Origin: Hymenobacter profundi | GTDB lineage: Bacteria > Bacteroidota > Bacteroidia > Cytophagales > Hymenobacteraceae | Reading direction: 5' to 3' | Assembly: GCF_019334315.1 (NCBI RefSeq) | Contig: NZ_JAHWGL010000001.1 | Location: 124,001-188,000, forward strand | Length of the DNA: 64,000 nucleotides | In this document: in pieces, positions 28,579 through 38,075 of the stretch | How positions within the stretch are numbered: position 1 is the stretch's first letter | Layout: each line of letters opens with the position of its first letter | Notes under the pieces: model-generated | What the model was told of the DNA's origin: nothing | The model's database searches: none | Seen by the model: only the letters and a program-made list of their open reading frames with translations | Made by a program: the position numbers and the translations under genes

Positions 28579-29307
28579 CTATTGACCAAGCATTTGTATA
28601 TAGCCTGCTCGTAAAGTCAATAGTAAATAGACAAATAACAAAGCAACAGGAATAGTCAGATGGTCGCCATCAATCACCGTAAGTATAGCATAGAGGACAG
28701 CTAACAGGAGAAGAAAACCCCACCAACTTTCTACTAGTATGGCTCGCCATGTGTACTGACGTGCCTTTACGAACAGCGAAGCGGGCAGCTTAGCAGGCCA
28801 CAAAGCCAGTAGTAACAAGCCATTCAAAAAAGGCCAACACCATAGCAAGGCCGTCTCACCATACATCAGCGGAATACCAATAGAATCGGCGAAAGGAGGA
28901 AAATCACCCCTTGCACCTCTATATAGATAATACCAGTGCAAGGCAACGAAGAGTAGTAGCCAACCAGCATTGAACCAGAGGAAGAACTGTTGCTTATTTA
29001 AAGTACGCAACTGCCGTAACTGGCCATTCGTGTAAGGACGTTTCCTGAAGACAAACAGAAATAAGGTAGCGCTAGCTATGGCAATGCCCGAACTGGCATC
29101 CAACAATGTGTTGCGAACTGTGCGAAGTTCAGCTTCTTTTTGATAATAAGCCTTTTTCCACTCTTTATCCAAAAAATGACTATTGTAGCGTATTGTATTC
29201 AATTCATCTTCTGCTCGTTGGCTTTTATAAGCAGGCATCCAGTAGGCATAAAGCCATATACCAGTTCCTAGCAGAAGGAATATAATTAGCAGTATCTGTA
29301 CACGCAT
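28579..29307 (-). CDS. Hypothetical multi-pass membrane protein
   Basis: This 242-residue protein has a hydrophobic N-terminal segment (ILLIIFLLLGTGIWLYAYW), a charged extramembrane stretch of about 50 residues rich in Lys, Glu and Arg, and then about five further membrane spans, among them FFLWFNAGWLLLFVALHWYYL and WWGFLLLLAVLYAILTVI. No enzymatic or transporter motif is recognised. Codon use is less GC-rich than its neighbours. It stands alone, convergent with the Uma2 gene. Confidence 0.7.
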   Translation of the reverse strand: MRVQILLIIFLLLGTGIWLYAYWMPAYKSQRAEDELNTIRYNSHFLDKEWKKAYYQKEAELRTVRNTLLDASSGIAIASATLFLFVFRKRPYTNGQLRQLRTLNKQQFFLWFNAGWLLLFVALHWYYLYRGARGDFPPFADSIGIPLMYGETALLWCWPFLNGLLLLALWPAKLPASLFVKARQYTWRAILVESWWGFLLLLAVLYAILTVIDGDHLTIPVALLFVYLLLTLRAGYIQMLGQ

Positions 29308-29470
29308 AGTAAATAGCTCTTAAATCGAGCCGAAAGTATTATTTACGCCTTATAGTTCCAATTCTTGAAGCCCCATGCGCCTCGGCCCCACCGGGGCTTT
29401 TTTGTGCGCGTTGCAACGCTATGCTACCCGGCTGCACTCCCTTAGCTGTATCAATCAACGCTACAGCTTC

Positions 29471-30343
29471 ATGCGCCTCACCCTATTAGTCGGCTTTTTA
29501 TCGATTCTATGTCGTCCTACCCTGCTGGTTGGCCAAACCCTGCAAGGACAAGTGTACCACGATTCTACCGCCTCGCCCGTGCCGTTTGCTTCCGTTGGGG
29601 TGAAAGGCAAGGCCATAGGAACTGTGGCAGATGCCCAAGGGCACTTCAGCTTCTCAGACTCGCCAGACCTTGTAGCGACGGATAGTGTGGTGGTTACATG
29701 CGTAGGCTACCAGCCGGCTCGACTAGTGGTACGTCAGTTACGGCAACAGCCCATAACTATCCGGTTGCGGAAGCAGCCGCAGACGTTGCGAGAGGTAGTG
29801 GTGCGGCACCAGCAACTAAAGCCACAGGTACTGGGACGCACCGGCACCAGCGGAATAGCCCACTGGGGTGTGAATAGTATTGTGGCGGATAGTACCCGCC
29901 GACGCGAAAAGCTCGGCTCGGAGTTCGGGACTTTCCTTACTTCCTCCCGTAACTGCTACGTAGACGATTTCAACGTGTACGTGGCTAGAAATCCGTTCCG
30001 GCAGGTCCGCCTTCGGTTGCTGTTCTATGCCGTCCGCGACAGCCGGCCGGCGGAATTGTTGCTGCCCGCCGATATTCAACTGGTGCTTACCGAACAGCAG
30101 CACGGCTGGATTAGCGTCGATTTGAGGCCTTATAATCTGCAACTCAACAAAGGTCAAAAGATAGTAGTGGCGCTGCAATGGCTCGACGCGGTTGGAGAAA
30201 CAGCTAGCTATGATTCCTTTGATGTTCCAGCGGCCTTCCCGACTCCCCTGCATCTGGTCTACACCCGGAATAAAAGCCAGGACCAGTGGAAATTCTACCC
30301 CGGACAGCCCAGCCTGTACCTGAATGTGCAGAGCTGGCGGTAG
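29471..30343 (+). CDS. Secreted CarboxypepD-reg-like domain protein (paralogue of 24289-25155)
   Basis: This 290-residue protein has a signal peptide (MRLTLLVGFLSILCRPTLLVG). It is followed directly by QTLQGQVYHDSTASPVPFAS, a carboxypeptidase-regulatory-like domain with SVGVKGKAIGTVADAQGHF. The same unnamed beta-rich C-terminal half as the paralogue ends SLYLNVQSW. The start is the ATG at 29471, where the signal peptide begins. The two copies are clearly homologous but diverged along their length, so the duplication is not recent. Probably a periplasmic or outer-membrane protein; function unknown. Confidence 0.8.
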   Translation: MRLTLLVGFLSILCRPTLLVGQTLQGQVYHDSTASPVPFASVGVKGKAIGTVADAQGHFSFSDSPDLVATDSVVVTCVGYQPARLVVRQLRQQPITIRLRKQPQTLREVVVRHQQLKPQVLGRTGTSGIAHWGVNSIVADSTRRREKLGSEFGTFLTSSRNCYVDDFNVYVARNPFRQVRLRLLFYAVRDSRPAELLLPADIQLVLTEQQHGWISVDLRPYNLQLNKGQKIVVALQWLDAVGETASYDSFDVPAAFPTPLHLVYTRNKSQDQWKFYPGQPSLYLNVQSWR

Positions 30344-30345
30344 GG

Positions 30346-30463
30346 GCGCGTTGCACGCGCTCGTCGTTGCTGACGTTGTTTAGGTAGCACGAGCTGAATG
30401 AGATAGCGCAACGCGGACGCCTTGCACGCGCCCCCGCTGCCTATTTCGTACCTTAGCCTACCC
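30346..30463. repeat. Imperfect GC-rich inverted repeat before icmF
   Basis: GGGGCGCGTTGCACGCGCT (from about 30346) pairs imperfectly with TTGCACGCGCCCCC (around 30432-30445), and further complementary pieces such as GCGCAACGC lie inside. It fills the gap between the CarboxypepD-reg gene and icmF and looks like another palindromic repeat of the kind common in this genome. Confidence 0.45.
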
Positions 30464-30485
30464 AAACTACCCACCCCACCCAATT

Positions 30486-33400
30486 ATGCAAACCACCCCC
30501 GTTGCCCCCTATAAACCCCAGAATCACGTTCGCATCGTTACGGCCGCTGCCCTGTTCGATGGGCACGATGCGGCCATCAACATCATGCGCCGTATCATCC
30601 AGAGTAGCGGCGCGGAGGTGATCCACCTGGGCCATAACCGCTCAGTGCAGGAAATCGTAGACTGCGCCATTCAGGAAGATGCCCAGGCCATTGCCATTAC
30701 CAGCTACCAGGGCGGCCACAACGAGTACTTCAAGTACATGCACGACCTGCTGCACGAGCGCGGCGCGGGCCACGTAAAGATCTTTGGCGGCGGCGGCGGC
30801 GTGATTCTACCCACGGAGATAGAGGAGCTGGAAGCCTACGGAATCGAGCGCATTTACTCGCCCGACCACGGCCGCGCTATGGGCCTACAGGGCATGATCA
30901 ACGACCTGCTGGAAAAATCGGACTTCCCGACAGGCCAGCACCTCAACGGCGAAGTCAGCCACGTGAAGGAGAAGGACGCCCGCAGCATTGGCCGCTTGAT
31001 TTCCGCCGCCGAAAACTTCCCGGAAGAATTCTCAGCTGTTAGCTCTCAGCTGTTAGCTGCTAGCTCTTCGTCCACAGAAAATAACGACAAGCCAACAGCT
31101 AACAGCCAACAGCTAATAGCTAAAACACCAATACTAGGCATCACCGGCACGGGCGGCGCGGGCAAGTCGAGCTTGGTGGATGAGCTGGTAAGGCGCTTCC
31201 TGCTCGATTTTCCGGAGAAGACCATTGCCATTATTTCCGTCGACCCCAGCAAGCGCAAGACGGGCGGCGCCCTACTCGGCGACCGGATTCGGATGAACGC
31301 CATCAACTCGCCGCGGGTGTATATGCGCAGCCTCGCTACCCGTCAGAGCAACTTGGCGCTGAGCAAGTACGTGCAGGACGCCGTGGACGTGGTACGCGCC
31401 GCCGACTTCGACCTGATTATCCTCGAAACCTCGGGCATCGGGCAGTCGGACACGGAAATAACCGAGCACTCCGACGCCAGCCTCTACGTGATGACGCCCG
31501 AGTACGGCGCCGCTACCCAGCTGGAGAAAATCGACATGCTGGATTTTGCCGACGTCATTGCCCTCAATAAGTTCGACAAGCGCGGCGCCCTCGACGCCCT
31601 GCGCGACGTACGCAAGCAGTACCAACGCAACCACCAGCGCTGGGACGCGCCCCTGGACCAGATGCCGGTGTTCGGCACCATCGCCTCCCAGTTCAACGAC
31701 CCCGGCATGAACCACCTGTACCGGGCCGTGCTGCACGTGCTGGAAGAAAAAACGGGCGCTACCTTTGCCTCGCACCTCGAAACTCCGGTGGGAGAATCGG
31801 AGAAGATCTATATCATTCCGCCCCACCGCACGCGTTATCTTTCCGAAATAGCCGAAACCAACCGCCAATATGACCAGTGGGTCCACCAACAATCCGCAAC
31901 TGCCCAGCAGCTTTTCGGACTTCAGCAAAGTGTCGACGCCGTCCGCAGCCTCGGGGCCGGAAGCCCTAGCGGAACCAGCGGGAGCAGCCCAGCCCTCGAC
32001 GCCGGCGCACTCGTGGCCGGCCTGGAGGCCGCATTCGAGGAAATCAAGCTGCGGCTGGACGGGCAAAACTGGAAACTCCTGGAAACCTGGCCGCACAAGG
32101 TAGCCGCGTACAAAGCCCCGGAGTTTGTGTTTAAGGTGCGCGACAAGGAAATCCGCATCCAGACGCACACCCAGAGCCTCTCGGGCCAGCAGATTCCCAA
32201 GGTTTCCCTACCCCGCTACACGGCGTGGGGCGACTTGCTCCGCTGGCAGTTGCAGGAAAACGTACCCGGCGAGTTTCCCTACACGGCCGGCGTGTTTCCC
32301 TTCAAGCGCGAGGGCGAAGACCCTACCCGCATGTTTGCGGGCGAAGGCGGCCCCGAGCGAACCAACCGGCGCTTCCACTACGTGAGCATGGGCCTACCCG
32401 CCAAGCGCCTGAGCACGGCCTTCGACTCGGTGACGCTCTACGGCGAGGACCCCGACCTGCGGCCCGACATCTACGGCAAAATCGGCAATGCCGGCGTGAG
32501 CATCGCCTGCCTCGACGACGCCAAGAAGCTCTACTCCGGCTTCAACCTGGCCAACCCCAGCACGTCGGTGTCGATGACCATTAACGGTCCGGCGGCCACG
32601 CTGGCAGCGTTCTTCATGAACGCCGCTATCGACCAACAGTGTGAACTCTATATAAAGGAGAACGGGCTGGAAAGTGAGGTAGATGCCAAGATCAACCAGC
32701 TCTACCACGAGAAAAACCTGGAGTGCCCGCGCTACCAAGGCGCCCTACCCGAAGGCAACGACGGCCTAGGCCTGATGCTGCTCGGCGTGACCGGCGACCA
32801 GGTCCTCCCCGCCGACGTGTACGCCACCATCAAGGCGCGCACGCTCTCGCAGGTGCGCGGCACCGTGCAGGCCGACATTCTCAAGGAAGACCAGGCCCAG
32901 AACACCTGCATCTTCTCCACGGAGTTTGCCCTGCGCCTGATGGGCGACGTGCAGGAATACTTTATCACGGAGAAGGTCCGCAACTTCTACTCGGTGTCGA
33001 TTTCGGGCTACCATATTGCCGAGGCGGGCGCCAACCCCATCACCCAACTGGCCCTTACCCTCAGCAACGGCTTCACCTTTGTGGAGTACTACGTGAGCCG
33101 GGGCATGGACGTGAACGACTTCGCGCCCAACCTGTCGTTCTTCTTCTCCAACGGCATCGACCCCGAGTACGCCGTGATTGGCCGCGTGGCGCGCCGCATC
33201 TGGGCCAAGGCCATGAAGCTGAAGTACGGCGCCAACGCCCGCTCGCAGATGCTGAAGTACCACATCCAGACCAGCGGCCGCTCGCTGCACGCCCAGGAAA
33301 TCGACTTTAACGATATCCGCACCACGTTGCAGGCGCTCTACGCCATCTACGACAACTGCAACTCCCTGCATACCAACGCCTACGATGAGGCCATCACTAC

Positions 33401-33956
33401 GCCCACCGAAGAATCGGTGCGCCGGGCTATGGCTATTCAGCTCATCATCAACCGCGAACTGGGCCTGGCCAAAAACGAAAACCCGCTGCAAGGCTCCTTC
33501 ATCATCGAAGAGCTGACCGACCTGGTAGAAGAAGCCGTCCTGGCCGAGTTCGACCGCATCACGGAGCGCGGCGGCGTGCTGGGCGCCATGGAAACCATGT
33601 ACCAGCGCGGCAAGATTCAGGAGGAAAGCATGCACTACGAGATGCTCAAGCACACGGGCGAGTATCCCATCATCGGCGTGAACACCTTCCTCTCCTCCAA
33701 AGGCTCGCCCACGGTCATCCCGGCCGAGGTAATCCGCGCCACGGAGGAGGAAAAGCAGTATCAAATCACGATGCTGCAAAACCTGCACGCCCGCAACCAA
33801 GGTACCACCGAGCAGCGCCTGAAGCAACTGCAACAGGTAGCCATTGCCAACGGGAATTTGTTCGAGGAGCTGATGGAAACCGTGAAGTTCTGCTCGCTTG
33901 GGCAGATTACGAATGCGCTGTTTGAGGTAGGCGGGCAGTATCGGCGGAATATGTAA
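30486..33956 (+). CDS. icmF: Fused isobutyryl-CoA mutase/methylmalonyl-CoA mutase family protein IcmF
   Basis: This 1156-residue protein has the full IcmF order. The N-terminal B12-binding domain has DGHDAAIN (25-32) giving the cobalt-ligating His, and [11 protein letters not shown] MeaB-like G-protein chaperone domain has the P loop GTGGAGKS (221-228). The large (beta/alpha)8 mutase domain (about 570-1156) contains [20 protein letters not shown]. It rearranges isobutyryl-CoA and butyryl-CoA or related acyl-CoAs with adenosylcobalamin, the GTPase domain gating cofactor loading. A Ser/Gln/Asn-rich stretch at about 183-213 is encoded by a palindromic repeat and is probably a tolerated linker insertion. 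A second Gln/Ser/Gly-rich linker is near 470-515. Confidence 0.95.
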   Translation: MQTTPVAPYKPQNHVRIVTAAALFDGHDAAINIMRRIIQSSGAEVIHLGHNRSVQEIVDCAIQEDAQAIAITSYQGGHNEYFKYMHDLLHERGAGHVKIFGGGGGVILPTEIEELEAYGIERIYSPDHGRAMGLQGMINDLLEKSDFPTGQHLNGEVSHVKEKDARSIGRLISAAENFPEEFSAVSSQLLAASSSSTENNDKPTANSQQLIAKTPILGITGTGGAGKSSLVDELVRRFLLDFPEKTIAIISVDPSKRKTGGALLGDRIRMNAINSPRVYMRSLATRQSNLALSKYVQDAVDVVRAADFDLIILETSGIGQSDTEITEHSDASLYVMTPEYGAATQLEKIDMLDFADVIALNKFDKRGALDALRDVRKQYQRNHQRWDAPLDQMPVFGTIASQFNDPGMNHLYRAVLHVLEEKTGATFASHLETPVGESEKIYIIPPHRTRYLSEIAETNRQYDQWVHQQSATAQQLFGLQQSVDAVRSLGAGSPSGTSGSSPALDAGALVAGLEAAFEEIKLRLDGQNWKLLETWPHKVAAYKAPEFVFKVRDKEIRIQTHTQSLSGQQIPKVSLPRYTAWGDLLRWQLQENVPGEFPYTAGVFPFKREGEDPTRMFAGEGGPERTNRRFHYVSMGLPAKRLSTAFDSVTLYGEDPDLRPDIYGKIGNAGVSIACLDDAKKLYSGFNLANPSTSVSMTINGPAATLAAFFMNAAIDQQCELYIKENGLESEVDAKINQLYHEKNLECPRYQGALPEGNDGLGLMLLGVTGDQVLPADVYATIKARTLSQVRGTVQADILKEDQAQNTCIFSTEFALRLMGDVQEYFITEKVRNFYSVSISGYHIAEAGANPITQLALTLSNGFTFVEYYVSRGMDVNDFAPNLSFFFSNGIDPEYAVIGRVARRIWAKAMKLKYGANARSQMLKYHIQTSGRSLHAQEIDFNDIRTTLQALYAIYDNCNSLHTNAYDEAITTPTEESVRRAMAIQLIINRELGLAKNENPLQGSFIIEELTDLVEEAVLAEFDRITERGGVLGAMETMYQRGKIQEESMHYEMLKHTGEYPIIGVNTFLSSKGSPTVIPAEVIRATEEEKQYQITMLQNLHARNQGTTEQRLKQLQQVAIANGNLFEELMETVKFCSLGQITNALFEVGGQYRRNM
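31031..31123. repeat. Palindromic repeat translated inside icmF
   Basis: CTCAGCTGTTAGCTCTCAGC and following bases (31031-31065) pair imperfectly with CCAACAGCTAACAGCCAACA and following bases (31092-31123), each built from AGCTGTTAGC-type units. The repeat stays in frame with icmF and encodes Ser/Leu/Ala and Asn/Gln-rich residues exactly between the B12-binding and G domains. Confidence 0.75.
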
Positions 33957-33991
33957 GCCAGGGCGTCTGCTTTAGCTAATATGAAGCGAAT

Positions 33992-34056
33992 AAAAAGTAA
34001 TGGTTTTACACAAAGATTAACACCCTATTAGTCTTTGTGTAAAACCATTACTTTTT
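33992..34056. repeat. 25-bp-arm palindrome at the left edge of the AT-rich island
   Basis: Arms 33992-34016 and 34032-34056 are perfect 25-base complements (AAAAAGTAATGGTTTTACAC and onward), with a 15-base loop. It lies between the end of icmF and the AT-rich gene and marks the sharp change in base composition. It could be the icmF terminator, but the length and AT-richness fit a mobile-element or recombination edge as well. Confidence 0.8.
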
Positions 34057-34088
34057 GCGCTAACTGTTACTTATAAATACTTGATATC

Positions 34089-35329
34089 ATGAACACTACT
34101 GCAAAAGGAGATGCTTTTGAAGAAAGAGCTTTACGTATCGTTGAAGCTATGATAGAAGAAAAGAGAATCGCTGTAATGGCTGATGCATATACGATTAAAA
34201 CAAAGGAGCCATATTATTCACATGCCAGAAAAGGAAATATTATTTTTGATTTAACAATAGAAGTTCAGCCCCCTGGTTCTAATAAATATTCTATATTTAT
34301 ATAATAGAATGTAAAGACTATAAAACACCGATATCTATAGACAGGCTTGAGGCATTCTGCAAAAAGATAGAGCAGGTTGCACCTCGAAACTCTAAGGCAG
34401 TATTTATTACTACAAGTAGGTTCCAAAAATCAGCTCACAACTTTGCCGAATCTCAAGGGGTGATGCTTGTCGGAGTAAACACAAGTAATCAATATAATAT
34501 TATATTATACAATAAGCTAAAAACAGATCAATCTATACAGTTTTTCAACAAAAATGTGGTTCATCTCGATCAAGGGGAAAAATATTTAGAAAAAGAAATA
34601 GACACAACATTAATAAAAGCTCTTCAGAAAGTGAGCAATATTGAAAACAATATCAAAAACTATTCTAAAAAAGACATAGAATTAATAGCTAACGAAGTTT
34701 TAAATCATATAGACACAGGAATATTGAAAGGCGAAAGAATATTATCTATTGAAGATTTAGTAAAATACACAAATAGAATTTTAGGGCTTAAGGTCAAAAA
34801 CACTGATAATACATCAATTTTTGGATGCTTTGATGTTAATAATCAAACCATTCATGTTAATCACAATCTGTATAAGGAAAAAAGATACAAGTTTGTTTTA
34901 GCGCATGAAATAGGCCATTGCCTAATCCATGATGGAGCACTTATAGAAAGTCAACTTATAAACACTTTACCTGACTCTGAGTATAATTTTAGAACAAATA
35001 AACACAGCTTACAGAACGAAAAGCAATGGATAGAATGGCAAGCAAATTACTTCGCAGCATGTTTAACAATGCCCAAAGCACCGCTTATGGCAATGCTATT
35101 ACAATATCAAGGAAGATTTGACGCAAGAGAAGGTAATTTATACGTAGATGATCAACCGAATAATATTAAAATCTTTGTAAAAATTATCAATTCTATGTCT
35201 ATACGCCTTGAGCTATCTAAGACTTCTATAATAAACAGGTTAAGAGAGCTTGGTAAATTCACTGATAATTCTAGAACTAAACCTATTGGACAGATAATGC
35301 ATGATTACCAAAACCAACTAGTTATATAA
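34089..35329 (+). pseudogene. Restriction-endonuclease-fold/ImmA-IrrE metallopeptidase fusion, frameshifted
   Basis: Frame 1 (34089-34304) encodes GDAFEERALRIVEAMIEEKR and FDLTIEV, then stops. The next frame continues without a gap of homology from 34301 with IIECKDYKTP, FCKKIEQV and FITTSRFQ, forming a PD-(D/E)xK nuclease domain with the E-C-K catalytic pair. It then runs to 35329 through a linker into an ImmA/IrrE peptidase with LAHEIGHCLIHDG (HExxH zinc site) and EWQANYFAACLTMP (third ligand region). The repaired protein would be about 412 residues. The gene is far more AT-rich than its surroundings (many AAA, ATA, AGA codons). As written the two halves are separated by TAA; it may be a pseudogene, a phase-variable gene or a sequencing error. 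Confidence 0.8.
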
Positions 35330-35415
35330 TTAACCTAAAGAATCTTATCCACCCTGCCGCACCAGCGGCCAGCCAATACCGCCCCGTCTAGCACCAAAAC
35401 TGGCTACCTTGGAGC

Positions 35416-35588
35416 ATGAAAGTTCCAGAAAAGCCACCCGTTGCTACCCCGTAACGCTTGTTCGAGCCTTTGGCGTAGTTAGTGGCACGTTGCTGGTGGC
35501 GGGCATCGTGATTGGGTCTGGTACCTCTATTGGGTGTTTAGGAGTAGCTATAAGCGGAACTTATACTCTCGCAGCCACAACATGCTAA
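35416..35588 (+). pseudogene. Truncated, frameshifted amino-acid permease (APC family) remnant
   Basis: The ATG at 35416 reads MKVPEKPPVATP then stops. In the next frame the bases immediately continue with VTLVRAFGVVSGTLLVAGIV followed by IGSGTSIG, the unmistakable opening of APC amino-acid permeases (first membrane helix with the GSG loop). The frame runs out after about 20 further unrelated residues at a TAA in the palindrome at 35585. Only about 50 of the expected 450 or so residues remain. GC content is back to the level of the chromosome here, so this is a resident gene cut down next to the AT-rich island. Confidence 0.75.
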
Positions 35589-35638
35589 ACGCAAACCGCG
35601 CCGCCTGGAGCTATCCAAGCGGCGCGGTTTGCGTTTAG
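35585..35638. terminator. Perfect 20-bp-arm palindrome upstream of DUF892 stop
   Basis: Arms 35585-35604 and 35619-35638 (CTAAACGCAAACCGCGCCGC and its complement) are perfect with a 14-base loop. It lies 20 bases from the stop of the minus-strand DUF892 gene and could end that transcript and the one from the other side. There is no T-run, so it may instead be an intergenic repeat. Confidence 0.7.
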
Positions 35639-35658
35639 TAGGTAGAGAGGAAGCCCCC

Positions 35659-36147
35659 CTATTCCTGGCCCTCTTCAGCGAGAATCCGTTGGGCGATGTC
35701 GGTGTGCTTGTCGTCGGCCTGTTTGGCTTCTTGCACGGAGGCTTTCAGTTCTTTTTCGGTCTGCGAGAGGCCTGCGGAGGCAGCGTACGAGGCCACCGTG
35801 CCGAAGGAAGCTATCCAATAGTGTAGGGCCATTTGGCCGCTGGCAATGATGCCCAGGTCGCGCACGCTGTCGGTTTTGGCTTGCGCCCGAATCTCTTTGC
35901 TCACTTGGTAGTGAGCTTCCATAATTTCGTTGTCCTGGCTATCGGCGCCGCCTACTTCTTCGATGGCACGATCAAGGCGCTTGGCCCACTCCTTGGATGT
36001 TTCGTTGCCTTCCTTGAGGGCGGCTTTCAGCTCGGGGTGCGTGGCGTCGTCGAGAATTTCGTCGGTTGCTTTGGCGGCTACCTGGCTTCCTGCTTTTTGG
36101 GCTGATAAGCCGTCTTTGATGAGTTGCTTTAGGTCGTCGGTTTTCAT
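35659..36147 (-). CDS. DUF892 (YciE/YciF-type) ferritin-like protein
   Basis: This 162-residue all-helical protein begins MKTDDLKQLIKDGLSAQKAG and carries four long helices with Glu and His at spaced positions (for example MEAHYQVSKEIRAQAK and QMALHYWIASFGTVASYA). This is the four-helix bundle of DUF892, a ferritin-like family linked to general stress in enterics. Metal binding is assumed from the fold. It is a single-gene unit, with about 660 non-coding bases upstream. Confidence 0.88.
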   Translation of the reverse strand: MKTDDLKQLIKDGLSAQKAGSQVAAKATDEILDDATHPELKAALKEGNETSKEWAKRLDRAIEEVGGADSQDNEIMEAHYQVSKEIRAQAKTDSVRDLGIIASGQMALHYWIASFGTVASYAASAGLSQTEKELKASVQEAKQADDKHTDIAQRILAEEGQE

Positions 36148-36809
36148 GATACAGAGGATAAAAGATCGAAGGTGAGAATCACTTGTCTTGCCCTTTCAAC
36201 GGTCCCCCTGTCGATTTGTTGGCGGCACCGATCAGCAACAAACACCGCGCTTTTATTTGCTATTACTACCTTATTATCAATATTTTGCACTTATAAACAA
36301 CCTCATTACTTTCTGCGATACGAAGACAAAACCAAGGCCTCCTACCCCATAAATCCTATTGTTGTGACCGCGCTAAGGCCGAGCTTCTTCTTCCGTTTTT
36401 CGTCACCAAGCATATAGGTGGCAGTCAACGTTATAGCGTTCTATAAGCCACGAAATTATGCTGCATCAGCATACCTAGCTCCGGTATAGTCAATCGCTCT
36501 TTCGTGATACTACCCTGTCTCCTATACATGGGCTGGAGGAGGGTAGAACGTTATCGGCTAGTTCACGACAGCAGCTCAGCAACGTCTTGTCATTGAGGCT
36601 GCAAAATGACAATATCCTGTAGGTAAAACAGCCTTGGGCCATGAGCTACGAGGTGGCCAATCAGCACGACCCCAGCCAGCGCGAGGGCGCGCAGCCTATC
36701 TTACAGTTGAAGCTACTGCATACGGGCTGTACCTCTAGTGGCATGCAGGCAATCCGCTCCGATTGGGTACAATGCCTACTTGCGCAGGCTGGCCTCGACC
36801 TTGGCTACC
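36148..36809. other. Long intergenic region between DUF892 and M50 genes
   Basis: These 662 bases contain short ORFs on both strands (for example from 36172 and from 36641 on the plus strand), but their products have no coherent composition and the second runs antisense into the M50 gene. The AT-rich part at about 36240-36320 should hold the DUF892 promoter. I see no RNA gene, repeat with long arms or recognisable remnant here. Confidence 0.4.
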
Positions 36810-37926
36810 CTACACAGACGCTACCCGCGCAACGGCTGCTTGTTCTGCCCAGCGCACGGTGTCTTGCAGCCATTCCCGATACAGATGAACACTACCCTGA
36901 TCGAGGTTGCGAGGCAGCTCGCGTAGGGCGGCTTGCGCCTGCGCGTGGGCACGCTCGGCATCGCCGGCGAGGCGAGCCAGCGCCGCTTCTACGCGCGGCG
37001 GTTGGTCGGCTGGGGTGAAGGCGTTGAGCTGGGCGGGCTGCCGTGGCGTCGTGCTCGTAGGCGGCGCTGAAAAACGCGGATTCCAGCCAGCCGCTAGCTT
37101 GCAATGCCGCCGGCACTTGAGACAGCTGTTGGCGATAGTGGGCCAGTTGCTGCCCGGCAGCTACCGGGTCGCCCGCGTCGAGATAGTGCAGGTAGAGGTA
37201 GTGAGACAGATGGCATTTCAATGGGTGCTCGACGTGCAGGGCAGCGGCGGCTTCCAGGGCCGAGCGGTTCAACTCACGCGGTCGTGTGCCGACCATGCTG
37301 CGAATAGAGGCTGTCAGCATGCTTACTTCCAGCTCTTGTTTTGGTCCCCGGCGGCTTAGGTTGAGTAGGCGCATGCCGTCGCTGGCGAAGCCTCCGGTGT
37401 GAAAGGGAATGATGGTGACGACGAACAGCAGAAGAGAAATACCACCGCTCAGGACCAGCGCTATTGCCGGCACCGTGCCTTGAGCTGCGGCCGGCAGCAG
37501 CGTGTAGAGGCCTACCCCCAGCGCGCCCCATAATAGGCTGGCCAGTGGCCCGCCCGCAGCGAATACGCGGAACCGTTCGCGCAGCCGCACATCGTCGGTG
37601 GGCACACTGAGGGCCAGGCCCCCGGCTGTATTCAGGTTGCGGTTCCACTCGAAGCGTAGGTGGCCCGTGGGCTGGCGGCGCCACATCAGCGGGCCTATCG
37701 TGAGCCAGTGCAGGCGAAACCCTTGCAGGCGCCCGGCCAGTGCGTGGCCCAACTCGTGCAGACCAACTGCCACCAGCCACGCCACCAGCAGCAGGGCCAA
37801 CAGCGCCAGTTTTTGCAGCAGGGTCCAGTGTAAGGAGATGGGTGGGGAAAGTAGTCCGTTTCTGGCAACTAGAAAACCTACAACCCCGCCCACTATTGCG
37901 AATATAAATAGTCTTAGTTTCTTCAT
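36810..37926 (-). CDS. M50 family membrane metallopeptidase (site-2 protease-like), frameshifted near the C terminus
   Basis: The ATG at 37926 starts MKKLRLFIFAIVGGVVGFLV. Several membrane spans and the zinc site VGLHELGHALAGRL (HExxH) identify an M50-like peptidase, followed by a soluble helical C-terminal half of TPR-like look (AALHVEHPLKCHLSHYLYLH). As written the frame turns into Arg/Pro-rich nonsense after AYEHDATAAR and stops at 36892. Removing one base in the GC-run at about 37031-37038 restores QLNAFTPADQPPRVEAALAR and a sensible helical end, with stop at 36810 (about 371 residues). This is either a recent C-terminal frameshift or a sequencing error; the active site is intact. The substrate is unknown. 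Confidence 0.8.
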
Positions 37927-37965
37927 GATAAAGCTGTTTAGGAAGTTGAAAATAGGGAGGTTGAA

Positions 37966-38017
37966 CGTCATGCTGAGCGGAGTCGAAGCATCTTGCGTGC
38001 TGACGATAGATAGGATC
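37966..38017. repeat. Half copy of the 8991-9083 REP-like element
   Basis: CGTCATGCTGAGCGGAGTCG, followed by AAGCATCTTGCGTGCTGACG and ATAGATAGGATC, matches the left arm and loop of the perfect inverted repeat at 8991-9083 with few changes, but the right arm is missing. It lies in the gap between the divergent M50 and PBP genes. Confidence 0.7.
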
Positions 38018-38075
38018 ACACTCGGTTCATCGAAAAGCACGGCCCGAAGCTCCGCAAATGCCTAGCTTTACTCTC

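Noticed and set aside
32766..33833. 355-codon minus-strand ORF across icmF
   Set aside because: Antisense shadow of the icmF mutase domain, His/Val/Gly-rich without motifs. The same holds for 31272-32168.
34290..34305. Programmed -1 frameshift in the nuclease/peptidase gene
   Set aside because: There is no X-XXY-YYZ slippery heptamer and no clear downstream pseudoknot; an indel in the TA run explains it better.
36641..37018. 125-codon plus-strand ORF
   Set aside because: Its 3' half is antisense to the M50 gene and the product is Arg/Ala-rich nonsense; no promoter or family support.
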